64,000 nt of DNA from Candida dubliniensis CD36 (GCF_000026945.1 NC_012862.1:984501-1048500); one strand, 5' to 3'. Shown: positions 1 to 12,200, counted from the first letter of the stretch. The notes: generated by a model from the letters alone, not told the origin. Program-made: numbers and translations.

Positions 1-3000
1 CATAACATACTGGTGATAATTCTGGAATGGACACCTCATTCTAAGAAAGAAGAAATAGATCTAAAGAATTATTACTGCCAGAAAACAATAAATCAGTCAA
101 CTTTGTTCTTTTTCCCTTTCCTTTGTTGTTTTTGTTCTACTGTGTAATATGAAACAATGTACAGTTCAAAGAAAAAAAAGAAATTTAACTACAAGAAAAA
201 TGATCCAGAAGAATAGTCACTCTACGTCCAAACAACGCAATAAAATTGAAGAGTTATAGATCTCGCGGGCAACGGTGGTATATCAAGACTAATGAAAAGA
301 AGGCTTTTCAATACAGATATATATATGTGGTGACATTTTTTTTCTTCTATTAATCAAAAGAAAACTAGTCTGCTAATTTAAAAACTCCTGACTGGAAAAC
401 AAAAATTGAGTGAATATTTTTGCAAATTTTTATGTATTCTACATCCTCATCTCTTCCCACCCACCTCCCCTTATTTTTAATTATTAAACAATCAAGCATA
501 ATGACGATGATGATGATGATACCAGAACTTTGATTCACCTAGGGTCGTCTCAACAAGAAGTGGCTAGATTTTGTAAAACAAGAAAAAGAAACGAAAAAGA
601 AAAAGAAAAAAAAAAAAATGCGAGACAATCGGACGATTTCCAAACAGTCTTAGCTTTATTCACGCATTAGTCATATTATGGAGGGGGGGCTTATTTGCTT
701 ATGAGCAAGAATTGATCGTATAGTAATTGATGTTCTTGGATTTTAAAAGTTATTCAATTGGTAAAAAGAATTACCTCACAGATTTATCAGGAAATTATTC
801 TTATGGTAAACTTCCAAAAATCGCAAAAAAGACAAGGGTCTCGCAATATTTATGCGTGCAATACTTAGTTAACATGCCAACGTTATGCAATGTAAAATGT
901 TTTACGAGCCAATACTTAATCGTTATTACTATGAGATCTCTTCTTCATACGTCTCTGCAAAAATAGTATTACATGTATAGACCATTTTAGAAGACCAATT
1001 CATGACGATTGGTTAAATTGAATAAACTTGTAACAAACTCAAAACTGAAAATAAACAATATCAGAAAATCACATACATTAATAAAATGGTACGCGAATTG
1101 TAAGTTTTTTTTGAGGATAAGGTATACAGCACTGGCAATCGCTTATTCAAATTGCTCATTCTACCTAAGTTTGTTCTAATTCAACAAATACAGTTCTAGA
1201 GTACCACGCGGTGGTTCTCCATATATCGAATCCATCATTTTTGACCTGTAAAATTGGATAATTTTAATTTGAAAAAATACCCATACCCATACCCAAATTT
1301 ACACGAACTTTTTTTTTTCTCAGTTTCAAGTTTTGACTAATGTGCACGTACTTCAAAATACTTCTCCAAAAATTCTAGTCTCGTCAATCTACTTTATTAT
1401 CGCTGTTGACAGAGGCAGTATCAATTCAATTAGTAATTGTAACAATGCATTAGATTAGGTGTTAAGGCACATATTCAAAGTGATTCTAATTGTACCTGAA
1501 TGATTTTTCTTTTCAATAACAAACGAGGTTAATGAAAATATATGGCACTACTATTGTTAATGACGATGTTTTTGATCACAATGGACAAATCTGTTTACAA
1601 TATGTCCAAATCAAGTAAGTAGTTTTCTTGTTTTGGATTCTCCTCTTTAGTAGAAAAAGGTACCCGAAAAAAAAAAAAAATGGAAGTCGCATTTAGACAA
1701 AAACTAAATTGAACCTGTAGACCAGATTACTGTACATAATGTCAAATAAAGGGTTTTACTAGATCGTGAATAAATAACAATGTTAGGTATGAACATCAAT
1801 CAGATCCCATAACAAAGCAAATTTGGTACTTTAAGATGCAGCTGTAATGTAATTGTTGTAAATGATTTATCCCAATGTAAAACTAGTCAAGGTTAAGGAA
1901 GTGCAACACACCAAGAAAACTGAAACCCTTTCACACGGTGGTTAAAAACATCAACAAAAAAAAAACAAGATGGGCGTACACTGGAAAGAGTTGTTTGTAA
2001 GACATTCCAACAGTTACTATTTGTTACACTTTCATATGCTGTTTAACGGGAGAACAACAAGGGTAAAGAGATATAGATTAATCAACCAACTTTCCTTTCC
2101 TCCATCATTATATTGAGATGGTCCCACCATTATCATTGTGATTCTTGTTAAGCAAATTGATGGCTGGCTTGTAGTTGAGAGAGAACAATACAACAAATCC
2201 CAGAAAAAAAAATATTATTGTAGCCACTAGCATATAATGTAACGTGTTTTGATTTAAACCTAAATGTAACTTAAGCAGCTGATTGGCAGTCTACAATAGA
2301 TTTTGTATTCTTTGTTTCGACTGATCATTCTACTTTGAGTTTGTTATTACACTAAAGAGATATGCCAACCATGCTCATGCACTAATAATCATAATAATAA
2401 CCTGTGCCTATGAGAATTTGTAGATATGAGATGTAGCTAAACGTACTGGTATTTCTAATCTCTTGGAAAGCAACTTGGCGAGTTACTTTACCAACATTAT
2501 AATTATTAAAATCAAGAAAACAAACAAAGCCAAATCAAGTGTTGTGTGTTATATATGCATATGTACGTTTGTGTGTGTGTGGGAGTGCGTGTGTGTTTCG
2601 AAAAAAAACAAAAAAAAGATAATTCAAAGTTTATTTTTACACGGCAAAGAGAATTTTTTTCTCTCTCAATAATTAAAAAACTAGAAAAAACAAAAAAAAC
2701 AGAAAAAAAAAAAAAAAAGAGAACAACATCCACTCATTAAAATACTCTTTTTCCTTTACAACCAACCTTCCAGCAATCAAACCAGTTGTCACTTGGTGAG
2801 ACAAGGGCCCTTGTTTAAACTTCCACAATCTTTACAACTAGGACTGTGATACCTACAATCATTTCCTTCCTTCGTTTTTCTGTTTTTTTCAATCCAGACT
2901 AAATTATATATATACTAAACACTGCCAACACATCCACACTCGTTTTTTTTTAATTTTTTTCTACCTTACGATTATTATTAGTTTATATTCGAAATCACTT

Positions 3001-3134
3001 ATTACCTATAAACAACACCAAAATATTTTACAAAACAATTCAGTGTTAATTCAAATAATATCATTAATATAGACATTTCATTTTATTCACAACAGAAGCA
3101 AGAGCAATATAATCAAATTCACTAAACTGTGACC
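1..3134. other. Intergenic region upstream of RAX1; no supported gene
   Basis: About 3.1 kb with no reading frame longer than 79 codons and no recognisable domain. The sequence is AT-rich with many A/T homopolymers, a GT-rich stretch near 2570-2600 and a short G-run near 675-683. A frame open from base 1 to a stop at 145-147 could be the tail of a gene lying to the left, but its composition is not convincing. The last 300 bases should hold the RAX1 promoter and 5' leader. I see no tRNA or clear LTR. Confidence 0.6.
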
Positions 3135-4781
3135 ATGTATAACGAAAAGTATGCGCTGGATTTTCCAAATTCACATTATTTGTCCAACTTAAACAACCTA
3201 AATGGAACCAATCAATCGATCCATCTTAATAGATTACCAACACTAGGGGAGATATTGGCCAACAAGTCAAAGTCCCCAGTAGATTTGTTTACCTTTTACC
3301 AATTTATGAAAGATGTTGAAGGTAAAATTGACTACTTGGACTTTTGGTTTGATTTAATTAACCACTTGAACTTGTGTAAACATTATGTCAAAGGGTTAAG
3401 AGATTCTATTATAAGACAATCATCAACATTTCATCAACAGCAACAACAGCAACAGCAACAACAAGGACATCAAATAATATCGTCACTGCAACCACAGCCT
3501 CAACAGCAAGATTTGTCGTATGAATCACCAGCAGCCGCTGCAGGGTTCCGCCACTCGATGGCCATTTCGGAGAAGTCAAATCGAAAATCATTGAGCTCAT
3601 CTATTCTATTGGACTTGATTATCAATGACAATATACTTGAAGAAAACGACTCGCACAGATTATCGGCATTTTTAAGAGGTGACATAAACTTGGACAATCT
3701 AGATCCAAAATTAAAAGACTTAATCGAACAATACAATGCCGAAGCTGAATCCAATTCCAAACATTCATCTCGAGTGGATAGTGTGGCTAGGTCTTCACCA
3801 AGTTATGTGTCAAACCCTATAATGAGTTCGGTACCGATTGCAAGTCCCCAACAACCATATCTACACCAAGATCGAAAAACTAGTTCGCATTCGTTGTTGG
3901 TTCATGATGAAGATGATGAAAACAACCACTCCTACTATGAAAATCAATTGGATATTGGTCGAGCAGATAAGGCAGTCAGTGCATCCAAATACATTTCCTT
4001 ACAATCAGAGAATAAAGATGTTTTCGGAAAGGAACAAGAAAATGAACGTTATCAACATCCAACCAACCCATTTGCCGATACTAGTGCCATAAATACACAG
4101 AAAAAACGTGCTTCCGCTATCAACCCTTCTTTATTGGAAAAATTGATTAAGGACTCCCCAGCATCAAACGGAACACACTCTTTTATCACCAGAGAAAACT
4201 TACGTGAATCGTCGCATCAATTGCTTTTGAAGTATTTTGTTGAAGACTCAGAAAAGAATCTTAATTTACCATCTAATTTGAATTCCCAAATCATAAAGGC
4301 AATTGAAGTTGACGGACGTGATGACCCAGATGTATTCAATTATGTGAAAAACTTTGTTTTCAACAAATTGGAAAATGAACATTTGCCCAAGTTTTTGGAC
4401 TTTATGGCTACCAGAAACATCAACCATTCCAATTTTTGGAGAATTATCTTAGGATTCTTCTTCTTATTTATTGGATTTTGGGTGAGTTTTATAATGGTAT
4501 TTCTAAATTATCGGAAAGGTTTACGGCCAGTTATCATTATACCCTATTTCTTGGCCTTCTATTTTCTTATTTCGTCAATATATCTAATAGACCCGGTCAT
4601 GGCATGGATGGGAATATCAGAAACGTTTTCCAAGAGCAATGGGCGACTGATTATGAAAATACGGGAGAAATTCATTTACCGATTTATCGTCAAACGAAGC
4701 CTTTGGGTGTTATTTTTAGTTTTGATATTCACAGCTATTTTCACCGTTCTTTTCAGTTTGGTTCCAGGTCATCGATTATAA
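3135..4781 (+). CDS. RAX1: Rax1-like bud-site selection membrane protein
   Basis: Predicted 548-residue protein. The first in-frame ATG is at 3135; the two codons before it are not ATG. An N-terminal block (about residues 34-80, RLPTLGEILANKSKSPVDLF and following) and a middle block (about 360-430) look like the split RGS-type fold of fungal Rax1, separated by a low-complexity linker with a poly-Gln run near residue 100. The C-terminus holds three hydrophobic segments (about 435-457, 465-488, 518-542) and ends close to the last one. In S. cerevisiae, Rax1 partners Rax2 to mark previous division sites for bipolar budding; in Candida it is expected to act in polarity at the plasma membrane. It is longer than yeast Rax1 (about 435 residues) because of the linker. 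Convergent with RPL19. The name rests on domain architecture, not on an alignment. Confidence 0.75.
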   Translation: MYNEKYALDFPNSHYLSNLNNLNGTNQSIHLNRLPTLGEILANKSKSPVDLFTFYQFMKDVEGKIDYLDFWFDLINHLNLCKHYVKGLRDSIIRQSSTFHQQQQQQQQQQGHQIISSLQPQPQQQDLSYESPAAAAGFRHSMAISEKSNRKSLSSSILLDLIINDNILEENDSHRLSAFLRGDINLDNLDPKLKDLIEQYNAEAESNSKHSSRVDSVARSSPSYVSNPIMSSVPIASPQQPYLHQDRKTSSHSLLVHDEDDENNHSYYENQLDIGRADKAVSASKYISLQSENKDVFGKEQENERYQHPTNPFADTSAINTQKKRASAINPSLLEKLIKDSPASNGTHSFITRENLRESSHQLLLKYFVEDSEKNLNLPSNLNSQIIKAIEVDGRDDPDVFNYVKNFVFNKLENEHLPKFLDFMATRNINHSNFWRIILGFFFLFIGFWVSFIMVFLNYRKGLRPVIIIPYFLAFYFLISSIYLIDPVMAWMGISETFSKSNGRLIMKIREKFIYRFIVKRSLWVLFLVLIFTAIFTVLFSLVPGHRL

Positions 4782-5292
4782 AAATGATTGACGAGAATTC
4801 AAAACAGGAAAATACATGGGTTGGTATTTCTTTTTTTTTTTTTTTTTTTTTTCAATTTGGGGGAAACACATTCTTTCTGGTTATTTATATTTTGTTAATT
4901 TTCAATTCAATTCTTGTACGTTAATGTTATCTCGGTATTTGTTATGTATGTTTGTATGTATGTTTCTTTCCATCTGCTTTCTCCTCCCCATTCTTTTTAT
5001 TTAGAAAGGTATTAGTAGCATTAAATAAAACGACGAGTCATAATATTATTATTATTACTCTTGAGAATTGAGGACATATCTACAGAGCGTGTCGTGCTGA
5101 TACTGTTAACACATGGCAATATCTGCATCAACAAAAATAAGTAGAAAAGAATTACTATTAATCAAACTTTATTCTTTACTTGCGATATGGTGATAAAATT
5201 AGAAATGCCCACTTAGAAAATATACAAACTAAAAAACATAAAGGAAATAAAAAGCTATACAACCTTTAATTAATCGAGTTACACTCTCAAAC
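4782..5292. other. Convergent spacer between RAX1 and RPL19
   Basis: About 510 bases between two converging genes. It holds a T-run of about 20 near 4831-4851, which could help form the RAX1 3' end, and short AT-rich repeats. No gene is seen. Confidence 0.6.
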
Positions 5293-6328
5293 TTAGTTAG
5301 TGGCTTCAGCAAATAAAGCTTCCTTCTTTTCAGCCAATCTGTGTTGTCTTCTTTCTCTAGCAGCTCTGTTTCTAACTCTTCTAGCTTCAGCTTCTTCTTT
5401 AAGAGCCTTTTCACGCAAAGCTTCAGCTTTAGCAGCAATAATGTGTTCAACTAAAGATCTCTTGTGTTTAAAAGTGTTACCTTTGGCAGCTTTGTACAAG
5501 TTGTGGTACAAGTGTTTATCAATTTTACCAGCATCTCTGTATTTAGCCAATAATTTTCTCAAGACTCTTAATCTTCTCATCCATAAAACTTGAGATGACA
5601 TTCTGGCGTCTTTGGTACCTTTTCTTTTACCGTAACCCATGTGTCTACCAGCTCTCTTGGATTCTTTCAAAGCTCTAGCTCTAGATCTAGAGTGAACAGT
5701 TTCTGGTTTCTTAACAATAGTACCATTCTTGTATAATTTTCTAATGGCACTTCTGGAGTTAGCGTTGGCAATTTCAGTGGTTTCGTTTGGGTCCAACCAA
5801 ACTTTTCTCATACCAACACCAATGACACTAGCAGCAAGTCTCTTTTGAGTTCTCAAGTTAGCCCTAAAAAAAGAAACATTGTTAGTATTCTTGATGTATA
5901 CTTAACTTGCAAAAATATGATCACCTCGGGAGTTGGTCAAAGTGGACGCCACCACAATTGAGAAAATGTTGGCACAAGGAAATTCACTCTTAGAAATGGG
6001 GTGGGGGGGGGAGATAATTTTTTTATAACTCTTCATAAACACTTGAATCGTTGGTTCCATTGCAAATATCATTCTTTCAAATCGATTCCACGCCATTCAT
6101 TACTTCTATTAGAACAGTTCTGAAAGTAATGGTCACTATTGGCCATCCTTATCTTTAGTGAAAATTTTTTTTCCCTCTCTTCTTTCAACAATTTTTGTCA
6201 AATCGATACTCTTTTTGATTTAAACTTTCCTGATAAAAACACTTTTTTAAATGATCCTTGAATGTCCCGAGTCCCTGATATTCCCATTAGATGATAATCA
6301 CATTTAATATTTAATCGTCAACATACAT
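5293..6328 (-). CDS. RPL19A: 60S ribosomal protein L19 (eL19), two exons
   Basis: Spliced product of 190 residues, the usual eL19 length, beginning [18 protein letters not shown]. Exon 2 is 5293-5863; its first base supplies the G of the start codon. The only fitting 5' splice site upstream is GTATGT at 6321-6326, leaving a 2-base first exon (AT, 6327-6328). The branch point TACTAAC is at 5881-5887 and the 3' splice site is the AG at 5864-5865. The protein carries the basic eL19 body with its long C-terminal helix (residues about 145-190, rich in Ala/Arg/Lys/Glu). It is an essential large-subunit protein contributing to an intersubunit bridge. S. cerevisiae RPL19A/B also have a 2-nt first exon, so the structure is conserved. 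It is divergent from a YBL028C homologue, as RPL19B is in S. cerevisiae, and shares the ribosomal promoter motif at 6681-6696. Confidence 0.95.
5864..6326 (-). other. RPL19 intron splitting the start codon
   Basis: A 463-nt intron. The 5' splice site GTATGT occupies 6326-6321, the branch sequence TACTAAC 5887-5881, and the 3' AG 5865-5864, preceded by a pyrimidine-rich tract. A run of G on the plus strand (about 5998-6011, so C in the transcript) interrupts the otherwise AT-rich intron. No snoRNA-like C/D pair was noticed. Confidence 0.9.
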
Positions 6329-6680
6329 TTTTTATTAATTAATGTCCGTTAATACAATACGTAACAAAAGTATGTAACTATGAAAGATTTTTTTTTTTAT
6401 AATGAGAAAAATATTTTTGTAAAAACTGTGCGAAACTCAGTACTATAATCCTGTGCCAAAGTGCGAAACACAGCAAAATTGTAAGGCAAGAGAGAGGAAC
6501 AGGCGCCCAAACAAACTAGCAGAAGAAAAAATTTAGGTGGTAGTGTTCCTACCAATATTGTCTTAACTATGAGCGAGAGGATGACCCATAATGTAAACAT
6601 AAACAAAAACTGACTAATTAAATTTATTTTTTCTTTGCACTAACAAAACAAAAACAACACCAGACCTGCAGATAAAAGCA

Positions 6681-6709
6681 TAGGGCTATAGCCCTAAATC
6701 TATCACGTG
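6681..6709. promoter_or_regulatory. Tbf1-type palindrome plus Cbf1 site in the RPL19 / YBL028C-like divergent promoter
   Basis: TAGGGCTATAGCCCTA at 6681-6696 is a perfect 16-bp palindrome. CACGTG follows at 6704-6709. In C. albicans, ribosomal-protein promoters are known to use Tbf1 with Cbf1 rather than the Rap1 system of S. cerevisiae; these two elements fit that arrangement. They lie about 350 bp upstream of the RPL19 start and 170 bp upstream of the divergent gene. Binding itself is inferred. Confidence 0.75.
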
Positions 6710-6877
6710 AACGGAAAACTTTAGTTCTTTTTTTTTTGTGCTGTTCTTATTCTGGGCTTATCATCTCATCTCATCGTGGACCAACTTCTCCAGTTTACAC
6801 ACAAGTTTATCTTTCCCTATTTGATAGATCACACAGACGAGCAAAGAAAGAGGAGAAAGAATTATATATTTTCAAAA

Positions 6878-7180
6878 ATGGCCAAATCATTAAGATCGAA
6901 ATCCAAATTACAAGCCAAATCTATTAAAAGAAAAGGAGAATTTAGTAAATATGATGAAGGTAGAAGTAAAAGAATAGCGAATAGGTTAGCTGAAGAGACC
7001 AAGAAACAAGAAGAAGCCAAAAAGCAACAAGAACAAACCCAAACTGGAACAGAAACTATGGATATAGAGGATGATAAAGATAAAAAAGTGAGTACTTCAG
7101 GTTGGAGAGATTCTCGATCTCAAGCATATAAACAAAGAAAACTCAAGAATAAGAATAAGAAAAAGACCCTTAAATTTTAA
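6878..7180 (+). CDS. YBL028C-type small basic nucleolar/ribosome-associated protein (DUF2423)
   Basis: 100-residue basic protein, starting at the ATG at 6878 (MAKSLRSKSKLQAKSIKRKG); the frame stays open further upstream but without similarity. The N-terminal block and the STSGWRDSRSQAYKQRKLK block near the C-terminus match my memory of S. cerevisiae YBL028C, a small protein reported as ribosome-linked and predicted nucleolar. Between them is a Glu/Gln/Lys-rich coil and a short acidic stretch (MDIEDDKDKK). It is divergent from RPL19; the same head-to-head pair (RPL19B/YBL028C) exists in S. cerevisiae. A CTCATCG string near 6767-6776 resembles the PAC element of ribosome-biogenesis promoters. 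The molecular function is not established. Confidence 0.85.
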   Translation: MAKSLRSKSKLQAKSIKRKGEFSKYDEGRSKRIANRLAEETKKQEEAKKQQEQTQTGTETMDIEDDKDKKVSTSGWRDSRSQAYKQRKLKNKNKKKTLKF

Positions 7181-7500
7181 TAGCAAGAAGCTATGTTTGA
7201 TAATTATAATATTTATGGATAGATTTATTAGAGGTGTAATGGATTGCTGTTTCTTTCATTGATTCACTGAAAGTAATAACAAATCAGATAGAAGAAGCAC
7301 CACACTTTTTTATGTCTCATTTATTATTTCAGTTCGATGTATTTCTTTATATATATATATATATATAATTTATAATTTTATTGCACAGTAATATATTCCT
7401 GTTTAATCTGCTACCAACATTCATATGTCTATTCATATTTTTTTTTTTTTTTTTTTCATCTACTGGAATATTCAAGTTAACTTTTTCTTTTCTTTTCTTT
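7181..7500. other. Convergent spacer with (AT)n tract
   Basis: 320 bases between the converging YBL028C-like gene and ADE2. It contains an alternating TA tract at about 7348-7367 and a T-run near 7438-7456; both are candidates for 3'-end signals. No gene is visible. Confidence 0.6.
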
Positions 7501-9207
7501 CTATTTTTTCAATTTATCTGTCAAATAGTCTTCGTATCCAATTTCTTCTAAAGTCTCTGCTTTACCTAATACTTCCGTTTCCATATTCAACATATACTGG
7601 TTCATCTCGGTCAACCATTTTGAGTCGTAGGCACCTAGTATTCTAATTGCCAATAATGCAGCATTAGTACTGTTGTTAATAGCAACAGTTGCAACAGGAA
7701 TACCTCTTGGCATTTGCACTATAGAGTGCAACGAATCAACCCCATCTAAAGTAGATCCCTTAACAGGAACACCAATGACAGGCAACGGAGTCATAGCCGC
7801 CACCATACCTGGCAAATGAGCAGCACCACCGGCACCAGCTATAATACACTTCAAGCCACGTTTTGGAGCTTCAATGGCATACTCAGACATTCTATGTGGT
7901 GTTCTGTGGGCACTTACAATTGTGAGTTCGAATGGCACACCAAATTGTTTCAATATACGAGCACCAACTGCCATAACTGGTAGATCAGAATCTGAACCCA
8001 TTATTATTCCCACCAACGGAGATTCTTTGTCAACAGTTAAAGATTTAGGAATTTCAGTGGTGTCACCCAATATATAACTCAATCTACTCTCAGCATCTTG
8101 CATGGAAGATGTGACAATATTGATATGGCCCATTTTTCGCTCTGGTCTAGTGGTTTTACCATAAAGATATACTGAAGCATGTGGGGTTTCCAAAGCACGA
8201 CGACAAATTTCCAATTCTTTATTTGGAGATTCCTTATCACCTAAAACATTCAACATAATAGCATTAGTGATAGAAGTAGAAAACTCGGTGAACCCCTTTG
8301 GCATAGGCAATCCTGAAACAGCACGAACATGGGCTTCAAATTGCGATGTGACACAGGCATCAATGGTATAATGACCAGAATTATGAGGTCTTGGTGCAAT
8401 TTCATTGATCAATAATTCATTATTTTCCAACAAGAACATTTCAACACCAAAAATACCACACCCAGGAAACGACTTTACTGCATTCTTGGCTAATATGGAT
8501 GCCTTTTTAGCTAAAGTGTCTGGAATTCTGGCAGGAGCGTACACTAAATGACAAATATTGTTTTCATGAATAGTTTCAACGGTTGGGTAGGCAAATGCTT
8601 CCCCTTCTAATGATCTCACTACCATTACAGCCAACTCTTTGGTAAAGGGACACCATTTTTCAGCATATAATGGACGATCTTTCAAAAATTCTAAAGCTTT
8701 CTCACAGTATGATTTGTTTTTGACAACAAAGTTACCTCTACCATCATATGCTAAAGTTCTTGATTTTAACATATAAGGGTATCCAAACTTTTCTCCAATA
8801 TTTAATAAGTCATCAATAGTGTTGTTTTCAACAGCAACAGATTCTGTAACTGCAACTCCGTGACTGACTAAATGATTTTTCTGCAAATACTTATCTTGAA
8901 TCAATCTAATGGTTTCAGGTAATGGATATATTTCAACGTCGGGAAATTTCTTTTGAACTTTGATCAAAGCATCGACATCAACATGTTCAATTTCAACAGT
9001 TAATACATCAGCTTTTTCAGCCAATTTCACAATCGATTCATAGTTTGTAAATGACCCGTCAACATGATCATCTAAAGCATTAATCTGTTTAGCTGGTGAT
9101 TTGGCTGCGTCCAAAATCACGGTCTTGATATTCAATCTATGGGCCGCTTCAACAATCATACGACCTAATTGGCCGCCTCCTAAAATACCAATCGTTTTGC
9201 TATCCAT
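7501..9207 (-). CDS. ADE2: Phosphoribosylaminoimidazole carboxylase (purine biosynthesis)
   Basis: 568 residues, from the ATG at 9207 ([18 protein letters not shown]). A longer frame runs to 9321 but the extra 38 codons are low-complexity and do not match the family. The N-terminal two thirds is the PurK-type ATP-grasp half (GGGQLGRM nucleotide-binding start; [17 protein letters not shown] near residue 270). The C-terminal third is the PurE-type carboxylase (MGSDSDLP and SAHRTPHRM motifs near residues 400-430; [11 protein letters not shown] after). It converts aminoimidazole ribonucleotide to its carboxylated form (CAIR) in de novo IMP synthesis; loss gives red adenine auxotrophs. Upstream, GAGTCA at 9323-9328 is a Bas1/Gcn4-type core and CACGTG at 9396-9401 a Cbf1-type site, fitting adenine and amino-acid control. 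All catalytic motifs are intact. Confidence 0.97.
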   Translation of the reverse strand: MDSKTIGILGGGQLGRMIVEAAHRLNIKTVILDAAKSPAKQINALDDHVDGSFTNYESIVKLAEKADVLTVEIEHVDVDALIKVQKKFPDVEIYPLPETIRLIQDKYLQKNHLVSHGVAVTESVAVENNTIDDLLNIGEKFGYPYMLKSRTLAYDGRGNFVVKNKSYCEKALEFLKDRPLYAEKWCPFTKELAVMVVRSLEGEAFAYPTVETIHENNICHLVYAPARIPDTLAKKASILAKNAVKSFPGCGIFGVEMFLLENNELLINEIAPRPHNSGHYTIDACVTSQFEAHVRAVSGLPMPKGFTEFSTSITNAIMLNVLGDKESPNKELEICRRALETPHASVYLYGKTTRPERKMGHINIVTSSMQDAESRLSYILGDTTEIPKSLTVDKESPLVGIIMGSDSDLPVMAVGARILKQFGVPFELTIVSAHRTPHRMSEYAIEAPKRGLKCIIAGAGGAAHLPGMVAAMTPLPVIGVPVKGSTLDGVDSLHSIVQMPRGIPVATVAINNSTNAALLAIRILGAYDSKWLTEMNQYMLNMETEVLGKAETLEEIGYEDYLTDKLKK

Positions 9208-12200
9208 TGAGGGAAAGTTGTGTGTATAAGTTGGGAATAAGATAAATAGACAAACGTTGATTCTATTACTGGGGATGTTCCTTTTTTTTTTTTCCCTCCC
9301 ATCTCTTTGACAAGATTGCACCGAGTCAAAATGATTGAAGTTTTTTTATTGTTGCGATGGATAGATTTTCACTCTGAATTAAGGTTCAAAAATATCACGT
9401 GATCCAAAAGTTTAGATACTCCTGTGAATTCAACTCGTTGATAACAGATATAGGTATAACAGCTGTACTACTAAACAATAGTTTGTGGTCTTTAATGGTC
9501 AATTTTTACAGGCAAGAAAATCACTTATCATGAGTTATTGTATGTTAAGATATAAGGTGCAATCACGGGCTTCTGCATCGCCGTGCAAAACTATAAACCA
9601 TCAGTACTTGTATTTCTTGATAGAAAGGAATAGACTGTCATGTTAGTGACTAAATTCTATTTAACTCAAGCTTATGGTGATAGTTAAACAATCATTGAAA
9701 ATATGCTTTGGTGAGGCAATTGGTAAAGTTCGGGTTATCAGCTTTATCCAATGATAACGCTTCCAATACATTGCATATGATTGTTGAAGCTAGGAGTCAT
9801 TCTGCTTGTCAGACATTGGGTAACAGTTGTTGGTGTGTTGTTAGATTGGTTGGGATTTACCACCTATTCCAACTCTTTTCTTGCTGTGGACATTCTTGAT
9901 AACTTAGTTGAAACTATTTTATAGTTCTCGTTGTTATCCGCTATACACATAGATTGGAACCAATAGGAATAGCATTATTGCTAACAACACACTAAATTAC
10001 TTATTCGTCGATGTCAACTATTCCTTCATATATGCATTTGCAATTTTAATTGCTAATCAATATTCTCCACCCCTATATCACATTAGTAAATAATTATTAC
10101 TGCCTTGTTCAATGTCCACAGATTTAGCAATTGTTGGTATTACGCGACAACGCGCGACCGATTAGTAGCAGCTGATAAACATTTAACCGATAGTATGTGT
10201 ATCTACGCCCCACAATGATTTACACTTCTTCTTGTTGGCCTTGCTTGTCTTTTTCTTTTTCGTCATATCGCTTCTTAGTTTATGCAAGCTAGATAAATCA
10301 TAAATAGTGCATTAGACTTGATGCATTTACGTTATTCCATGCTTCTAACTACATGTATTACCGGATTTTGACCAGATCGCAACAAATATTGAAGGAAATG
10401 AACACAGCTTTGTTTCCTCTTTGATATTTTTTAAACTAGGTGTATCTCTAAACCACAATTTTGAATGATCGGATAAGAGTTTTTCCAACTTTCTAGAAAA
10501 TAGTTTTTATATTGTTAAAAACCAATCTAAGTCGATGAGATTTGCAGACAAATTTGACTTTTTTTTAGTTTTGGAGACAAAACATGAAGAAGAAGAAGAA
10601 GTGCTTGTACAGGACTATCATTTTAAGCTTAGGTTTCTGGTTACATAGACAACATATAGTCAATAAACAAAACAACAAGAGAACAAAATTGAATTATATA
10701 TTGACAGTGGTCCCCTTCGCCTGGGTTAACCGAACCGAAACAATACAAAGCCACATTCTGCGAGTGAACTTGCGTACAGAAAAAAGAATAACTCTTTCCC
10801 CTTGTTAAGCTTTAGATTTCAAACTTTATACGTTTGATAAAATTTGAGGCTAAGTAAAAGTTGTACTCTTACTGTGTATTATTATTACTTAGATACAAAT
10901 CTAGATTTTGTTTTTTTATTGTTTGGTTTTTGACTTTTGACTTTTGATAAAAACTTTAAATATTGGATGAGGGTGTAACTAACAGGGAACTGCTGCAAAA
11001 GGGTTTTTGAGGTTTCTGGTTTGGTGATTCTAGTTTATTTACTAAAAGTGCTACTACCAGACAAGAATAGCCGATAACTTAATGTAAGTTATCACAGGAT
11101 AAACCTCAGCAGAAAAAAAAAAAAAAACAAAAAAAAAAAAACGGAAGCCAACAAGAAAGTGTCTGATTAGAATTTCTGTATAATACTGTCTGAGTGGTTA
11201 TCGATAAAAAAAAAAAAGAACATTTGCAACATAAAAATGTCACAAACTCCTTCTTTTCTATACGCCTGTAATAATGACACAAAACTTATTTAAGCTACGA
11301 TGAAATTCGGGATATTCTTACTCTTTTGGGTATCCATTGGAGGACTTAAAGATTTACAATTTGGTCGCCTTGTGGCACCAACAAAAACAAACAATAATGA
11401 TCTCATAAATCAATGGACAATATAGATATCATCGTCATCGTCGACACCACGATATACAATTGGACGTATAGTGGCTAAAAGACCAATACTACATTCAATC
11501 TGGCAGCAATGTGAGTGAACAAATCTAAACACTACATATTCATGTATTGCCTAACAAGAAAATGGACAACACAAGTATCCTGAAGTAAAGGCGCAGTGTT
11601 CCTCCTAACCAAACCCTGGGTGGAATTACCGTCTTGAGAACCTTCATTGCTTGGATCAAAACTATACGAATGATTTACCGAAATGCACATCACGTTTTAG
11701 TTTTTAGCTTAAAATGAAAATCCTCTATTTTCTTTCTAAAACAATTATTACCATGATTGTCAAAGGTGAAATCATAGTGGATTCTAGAAATGACACATTT
11801 GTTTTTCCAGGATACGTTTGGTCTTCGATTGTTTTGTTAAGGGGATTTTTGACTATGATACCCCAAGAAGTTCAATCAAATAATGAATGACCCGGAAGTG
11901 TACTAAATTTTATTTCACTTTATTATATTTGGGTGGTGGTTATACTTTATCCAGCTAATCAAAACAAAATGAAATTACATTATTATTATTATTATTATTT
12001 GTTTTTTGAGGTCAAAACTTTAATGAATTTGGCTCTTTTTCGCCTTACGATAAGATATTATACAGATGCTAACATCCACTCAACCAGGCGTATCGGCGAT
12101 GACAACCATCACAATAAATTGACCCGGTCTAAAAAAAGAACAAATTAGATGTACTGCATGTTTAAAATAAGCGCCGACCCTGCTTAATTTTTTTTTTTTT

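Noticed and set aside
1..147. Frame open from the left edge to a stop at 145-147
   Set aside because: Only 48 codons, with a Phe/Cys-rich end from a T-rich stretch and no recognisable family; could be chance.
727..966. 79-codon frame in the region upstream of RAX1
   Set aside because: No domain or similarity; composition follows the local AT-rich DNA.
9208..9321. 38-codon N-terminal extension of ADE2
   Set aside because: The extra residues are Arg/Lys/Asn-rich and precede the family start [12 protein letters not shown]; the promoter motif GAGTCA lies immediately beyond.
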